Positions 59,353 to 64,000 of a stretch of 64,000 nt of DNA are shown here, piece after piece (within the stretch, counting starts at the first letter, position 1; every line of letters starts with the position of its first letter). Source of the DNA: Trichopria drosophilae (taxonomy: Eukaryota > Arthropoda > Insecta > Hymenoptera > Diapriidae); assembly GCA_030407085.1 (NCBI GenBank), contig CM059584.1, forward strand, positions 103,291,001-103,355,000, in the 5' to 3' direction. The position numbers were made by a program, and so were the translations under genes. The notes beneath the pieces were generated by a model. It did no database searches. It worked only from the letters and a program-made list of their open reading frames with translations, and was not told the origin of the DNA.

Positions 59353-60479
59353 CAGAGAGACGGAATCAAGAAATTATTTATTTGTCAAAGTATAAAATGA
59401 AACGTTTGTTACTAACTTTCAATGTTAAAATATGATACCTTTATGTAAGCGCTGAAAGAATTTGTGTTTGAGCTAAGCAGGAGTAAAAGTCACGATAATA
59501 GAAAAAAATAAACATATTTATAGGTTAAAAAGGCCATCCATGCATCGTAAGGCCGTAAAAGTTAGAATGTCCGAAATTGGAATACGATTTATTAGTCGGA
59601 ATGCCTTCCATTACTACATTCTGACTTGACATTTATACGGTGTTTTTATTCCCCACTAACTTGAAAGTGAAGTCCATCCTGCATTAATCATGTTAGAGCC
59701 GTTGGTTACTTACCAATACGGAAGTCGAATTCACGTAATTTCAACCAATTTTGCTACATAGGAAGACAGTCTGTAATATTGATGTACATCTTATGTAATA
59801 AATTAAAATAAATCAAACATTCCGCAAGTTCGATTTGTTTACAGTTGTATTACGTAGTAAAAGAAATTATTTTCAACGTTTTGAAGAGAAAATAGTACAC
59901 AAAATGTCTATCAAAACAAGTGTATCACCAGTGTTATTTTTTCGGATTATCAGCCAAATAAAATATACAAATTTACCATTTTACTCATGCCTATACTAAT
60001 TAATAAATAAATGTAATTGTAATTTAAGCTGGGAGAACATTACTTCGTTTGACCTGAGCTTACTTCAATCGTTGGGTGCCTATGCCAATACTTCAAAATT
60101 TCTTAACATTGATTCTTGCGAAACTGATTGTTTAATTCACTGCATTAATAGTAGATATTAACTAATCACAAGTTGATCACTAATTAAATCGAGCAATATT
60201 TATTAATTCATTATTAACGCACATGATCGCGAATGTAATATCAGAATGTGCCACAAATTCGTTGTTTACTTTTGAATGATGTCAGTAATTACATACGCTA
60301 CTAATTATAAACTGCGCTTCGTTTGCTACAACACGACCAAAAACCAACATATCAAAGAGGACAAATAATAGCCCAACCATTATACGTATACTCCGTAAAC
60401 ATTATGTATACGAGTGCTGGATGGCAAAATGCATACAAACGTTAAGTGAATATCCGTGCGAATTGCAGACATATTCGTC
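59353..60479. other. No gene seen
   Basis: AT-rich; nothing recognised. Confidence 0.4.
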
Positions 60480-60900
60480 ACTGACGAATTTTATAACCCG
60501 TTTAGCAATGGTATTTTGGAAATCAGTGTCAATTTAACGACGCGGTCTCGTTTACGTATCGGGAATCGTTTTCCTCGATCGTCCCGACTCGTAATATTTA
60601 CAGTCGTAAAATTGACCCGAAATAAACGCCGGTAAATAGGGCGACGATTTTGAGTCCCGTCCATCCTCTGTCACTCTGTGCTGATGCAATAATGCAAATA
60701 AAATTCCGCGCCTGACCGAAGTGGCCGACCGTAATTCTCCGCAGTTTAGTGTGCACCGGAAATGGAAATATAACGCAAGCGTTTCGCCGCAGACCCATTA
60801 GCATAAAATGGAAGCTTAAAATCCTACCCTAGCATCGTACAGCATGTCCGTTTAACGCTCATTAAATTTTCAAAATTCATCGTTTTACACAACCTATGAT
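60480..60900. other. GC-normal, repeat-free island
   Basis: Unique CpG-containing sequence with a short minus-strand frame (60804-60598) lacking recognisable content. Confidence 0.35.
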
Positions 60901-61641
60901 GCGCCGGCCCGACATTTTCGATTATCCCGAGAGCAGCTCATCAAAGAATGACTATCTCTTCATGCTTTCGCGACGTAAATAATGTATTCTCATCCCCAGA
61001 ATTTGATTTTAGATCATTTATTTTCTGTGTACATAGCAAAACTATAGCACTTACGTCCTCGTTAGACTATCAATACACTAAAGGAGAATAATGACCATGA
61101 CACTGAGTTAGACACGCACTTAAGTTGCGATTGGTTAACTTTGTGGGTGGGAGATCATTCTTGTCGCGCGTCTATGGACACGCATGAAGAAATAATGTAT
61201 TCTTGTAAGGAAAGTGTTTGTTTGGTACTGTCTGTATCGAGTACTTTTAACAAGGTAATGTGCAAAGAAGATATTATTTTAATCTTAAACTGTGTTGCGA
61301 ACTAAATCAATGTATTTTAATTTGCGGTATCCGGTGGAGGTTTTTCTGCAGTTTTCCCTCCACCATAGCACAACCGAATGGGGGTACTCCTCATGAAGTC
61401 GGCTGCAACCGCAAAGAAGGGCGCCTATAGGTTATTATTGTACGGGCCCTTCTAAAATGGCGACGATATCGCCAACTAAAACTTAAAACAGTCTATGTAA
61501 CGGATGGGTCACGGCAGTATGGATGCCTGAATTCAGTCTAATGCTTTGGTTAAATTATTTGTGATGTAATCCTTTATTGATTGTTGACATTGAATATCAA
61601 ACGTGCCAAATAAATATTGCACCTGATTTGCATGAAGAACT
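60901..61641. other. Mixed-GC sequence leading into the motif array
   Basis: Contains a hairpin CCGGTGGAGG...CCTCCACC (about 61331-61364) and the stretch GGGCCCTTCTAAAATGGCGA (61444-61463). The overall look is that of a retroelement leader, but I could not establish an LTR or primer-binding site. Confidence 0.25.
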
Positions 61642-62156
61642 GAATGCTAGTGCTTCTTTTCAATGAAACGCATTTAGGGTACGTACGAGAACTTTGGATG
61701 CTTGTGCTCCAATTTTATACGACTGTTGACTATATTAACGTCAACAATTAATACTGATAGTTGCATGTTTAAGCGAATGCTAGTGCTTCAAATGAAGAAA
61801 ACTGCATTATCGGTACTCGTATCGAGAATCGGATGCTAGTGCTTCGATTCCGGGACATCCGATTCCGTCGGATGCTAGTGCTCCGATTTAGTGATAACCA
61901 TGAATCCAATATATAATTGTGCTCTAATTGGAAGAAAATAATGTGTTAAGAATCGGATGATAGTGCTTCTATTCGGGAAAATACAAGTTCGGCGGATGCT
62001 AGCACAGAACATATACCGAGGATGCTAGTGCTGCGACCCAGTGGAAATCACGAATCCAATAGATGCTTGCGCTCTAATTGGTGGAAAACTTATGAAGACG
62101 GAAGCTTGTGCTCCGATTGGCAGAATTATGATTGGACGGATGCTTGTACTCCGAAT
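61642..62156 (+). repeat. Array of about 11 GGATGCTAGTGCTCCGATT motifs
   Basis: The motif or a one- to three-base variant occurs at about 61642, 61696, 61775, 61831, 61870, 61912 (weak), 61955, 61994 (partial), 62020, 62061, 62100 and 62137, always in the same orientation, with 37-80 bp spacing. Part of the spacer also repeats: GAATCCAATA(T/G)AT...GCTCTAATTGG at 61902-61931 and 62053-62081, giving a higher-order unit of about 150 bp. Nothing like it occurs elsewhere in the window. Clustered, same-strand motifs of this density recall transposon-borne protein-binding arrays such as the gypsy insulator (known example); this is analogy only. Confidence 0.7.
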
Positions 62157-62550
62157 TTAAGAAATTGATTTATCATGTTTATATATTAGGATTCATCTAA
62201 TCTTGTTGGCAAGATTTATGATGAAATATAATTTGGCGTTTCGATATTTCAATTTGATTACGGAAAGAATCTAGAATGTTCTAGCTAAAGTATAGTGTAG
62301 CTGATGCTGTAGCGGCTACTGCATTGTCAGATTTGAGAGTTTGCCCGTTGCATGATCTAAACTTATCTGGATACCCTAGTTGTATTGGGTATCCGAATGG
62401 ATAGGCCTAGCCCAGCTGAATTCCAGCCAGAAACCGGTCCCAATTTCAGTCGGCTGAATCAGTCTGGATCCCATCTGGGACTCTGTTTCTTTTGTGGCCA
62501 ATTCTACTCGGGAATATCAGTTTTTTGTACTGTGGTATTGAAATATACTA
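62157..62550. other. Moderate-GC sequence, no gene
   Basis: Contains a hairpin GGATACCCTAGTTGTATTGG / GGTATCC near 62370-62393. No coding frame recognised. Confidence 0.35.
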
Positions 62551-63423
62551 GGGGAAACGTGCCGGTTATGGGCACGGCCCGATTGTGGGCACCTCCTCGT
62601 AAATTGGGATAAAAAGCATATAGTATTGAACTGAGTATTGTAAAACTTGTATGTTGACATTACGCAGCTTTCGTGTTAATACCGTAAGAATAGATATATA
62701 TAGTATTAAAACAGTATGAATTGTTTCGAAGCGGTAAGTATTTAATTTTTTGTACAGTGTGATCATTATATTTTGTGATTTGATTTCCTTTTTAACAAAA
62801 ATTTTTGGATTTACATAATTTATTGGAGTTTTCAATAATCAATGCCATTCCCGGTTACGGGCAGCTTCATGTAACCGGTTGTGGGCACCCTTGTTTTCTC
62901 TCATTCAATGCGTCTTTAGTTCAGAAACATAGCAATATCGTTGTTTATATTGACCTAATGTTCTTATATTACTTTGATGAATTGTTAGTGAATTAAATGC
63001 AATGAATGTAGTCGACCGGTGTATTTGTAGTGCGCTGAACATGCAAGAATTGTGATTTTGATTTTGAAGATTAGTGAATGACTGATGTGAAAACATGTTG
63101 TATTCTTTTTGTCAGCGGAGGCTTTAAAGCAAATAAATTTTTATTTTCTTATTATTTGTGGTAATTTTCCTTCATATTTTTCCATTTTTACCAAATTTTT
63201 CAAGGGTACCCACAACCGGGTATAAAAATTTTTTGTGCCAAAATTCATCACTTCACTAAATGTATGATAAAATTTTTCTTTTACAAGGAATCAATTTAAT
63301 TCTTTTACAGTAGTTAGCTAAGGTATCTGGCTTTCCACTGATACCCGTATGTCTGCATAATATGAATGTTGTCACAAATTATTCATTCAAAACAAAAGGG
63401 TGCCCACAACCGGAGCTCTTCCC
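62551..63423. mobile_element. 873 bp TIR element with 6 bp target duplication
   Basis: The left end GGGGAAACGTGCCGGTTATG and the complemented right end GGGAAGAGCTCCGGTTGTGG share a CCGGTT(A/G)TGGGCAC core. The direct repeat ATACTA flanks both ends exactly (62545-62550, 63424-63429). The core recurs inside: CGATTGTGGGCACC (62580), CCCGGTTACGGGCAG (62849), AACCGGTTGTGGGCACCC (62875), GGTACCCACAACCGGG (63204). There is no transposase. The repeated subterminal motif probably marks binding sites of the mobilising protein. A 6 bp duplication fits few known superfamilies, so the classification is open. Confidence 0.75.
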
Positions 63424-63599
63424 ATACTATTAATACTATCTCAAACAAATATTTTTTGAATAGTTTAATAACACATCAAACAAACAAAAATGAAGGTTTA
63501 TCGCAGTTACAGTATTTATTAAAATGTACAAAGTGTTATCTTGCGACTATAATTTTACATCAAAAGGGACTGAAATTGTATCTGAAGAGTTTAATTTCA

Positions 63600-64000
63600 A
63601 AGGTCGGAAGGCAACAAAAGGCGGCGATTACGCCGGGACGGTCATAAATCTCGATATGGCACATGCGCCCGCGCCCGCGATCCTTTGAAAATATTTTCTC
63701 CCCGCGGCGGTCCGGACTTTTCTGACGTACCGCGTGTAATGCGTCTTATGGCACAAGCCGCGGTAACGTTAACGTACCTCGTATTTTACTTTCTTCTCGA
63801 AAGTGAGGACTTAGAAGTGAATTATCGTTCCCCGAGGGACGCTCTTCGTTGATTTTCGGAGGACACGGGAAAAAAGAAACGAAAGCATTCCATGATTAAG
63901 TATCTTCTACCCTGTTTAGTAGTGCTCACTTTCCGATGCAATCATCTTTTGCATTAGTGCAGCGATTTATGTTTCTTCGTGCGAATGAAGCATGCGTCCC
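63600..64000. other. GC-rich, CpG-rich block at the window edge
   Basis: Dense CpGs (GCGCCCGCGCCCGCGATCC, CCCCGCGGCGGTCCGGAC) rise above the AT-rich flank. It may be a promoter or first-exon region continuing outside the window. No exon recognised. Confidence 0.35.

Noticed and set aside
61290..61465. LTR with a copia-type primer-binding site (GGTTATTATTGTACGGGCCC)
   Set aside because: The match to a GGTTATGGGCCC site needs an internal insertion, and I found no second LTR copy or gag-pol frame.
61642..62156. CRISPR-like array
   Set aside because: Motif copies vary, spacing is irregular (37-80 bp), part of the spacers repeats, and the DNA is eukaryotic.

Overview
The window is AT-rich eukaryotic DNA of arthropod type, most likely from an insect nuclear genome. 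The evidence is the mixture of mobile elements: a Tc1-like transposon, a decayed mariner-type transposase, a Penelope-like remnant, a tRNA-derived SINE, a piggyBac-like TTAA MITE and several foldback elements. There is no bacterial-style gene organisation. Blocks of near-normal GC content, rich in CpG, lie in an otherwise very AT-rich background. The order of insect cannot be decided from the sequence.

The only host-gene evidence I trust is on the minus strand. A short first coding exon (21146 down to 21086) starts with ATG in good context, has an in-frame stop just upstream, encodes a classic signal peptide and ends in a phase-1 splice donor. A CpG-rich, repeat-free block at 22170-22510 lies about 1 kb upstream and could be its promoter. 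If so, much or all of positions 1-21085 is the first intron of a secreted or membrane-protein gene. A second, weaker exon candidate is at 40793-41013 on the plus strand. A CCAAT/NRF-1-like cluster near 50.4 kb is a possible promoter.

Most of the rest is transposon-derived. 0-10 kb: a tandem dispersed repeat split by a foldback MITE, an antisense SINE, a ~0.9 kb TIR element present twice in opposite orientation, and a 944 bp palindrome nested in a small hairpin element. 13.8-14.8 kb: three clusters of GAGTGAAA/TTTCACTC motifs. 17-21 kb: a diverged direct repeat and a 1.4 kb foldback. 22.7-24.2 kb: foldback elements whose arms are arrays of a ~22 bp unit, with a piggyBac-like MITE inside. 26-31 kb: hairpin elements and a nearly full-length Tc1-like element (29086-30379). 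36.7-40.5 kb: a mariner-like relic split by a MITE, plus more MITEs. 42-47 kb: a Penelope-like remnant, a 1.1 kb foldback with the dispersed repeat inside it, and another small foldback. 54-59 kb: four TIR elements or remnants. 61.6-63.4 kb: an unusual array of a GGATGCTAGTGCTC motif, followed by an 873 bp TIR element with a perfect 6 bp target duplication.

GC-normal islands without repeats (about 2.1-2.7, 8.0-8.5, 48.0-48.5, 55.5-56.1, 60.5-60.9 and 63.6-64.0 kb) are best read as older, unique, possibly conserved non-coding sequence. All coordinates of repeat ends were read by eye, and similarities are estimates, not computed alignments.
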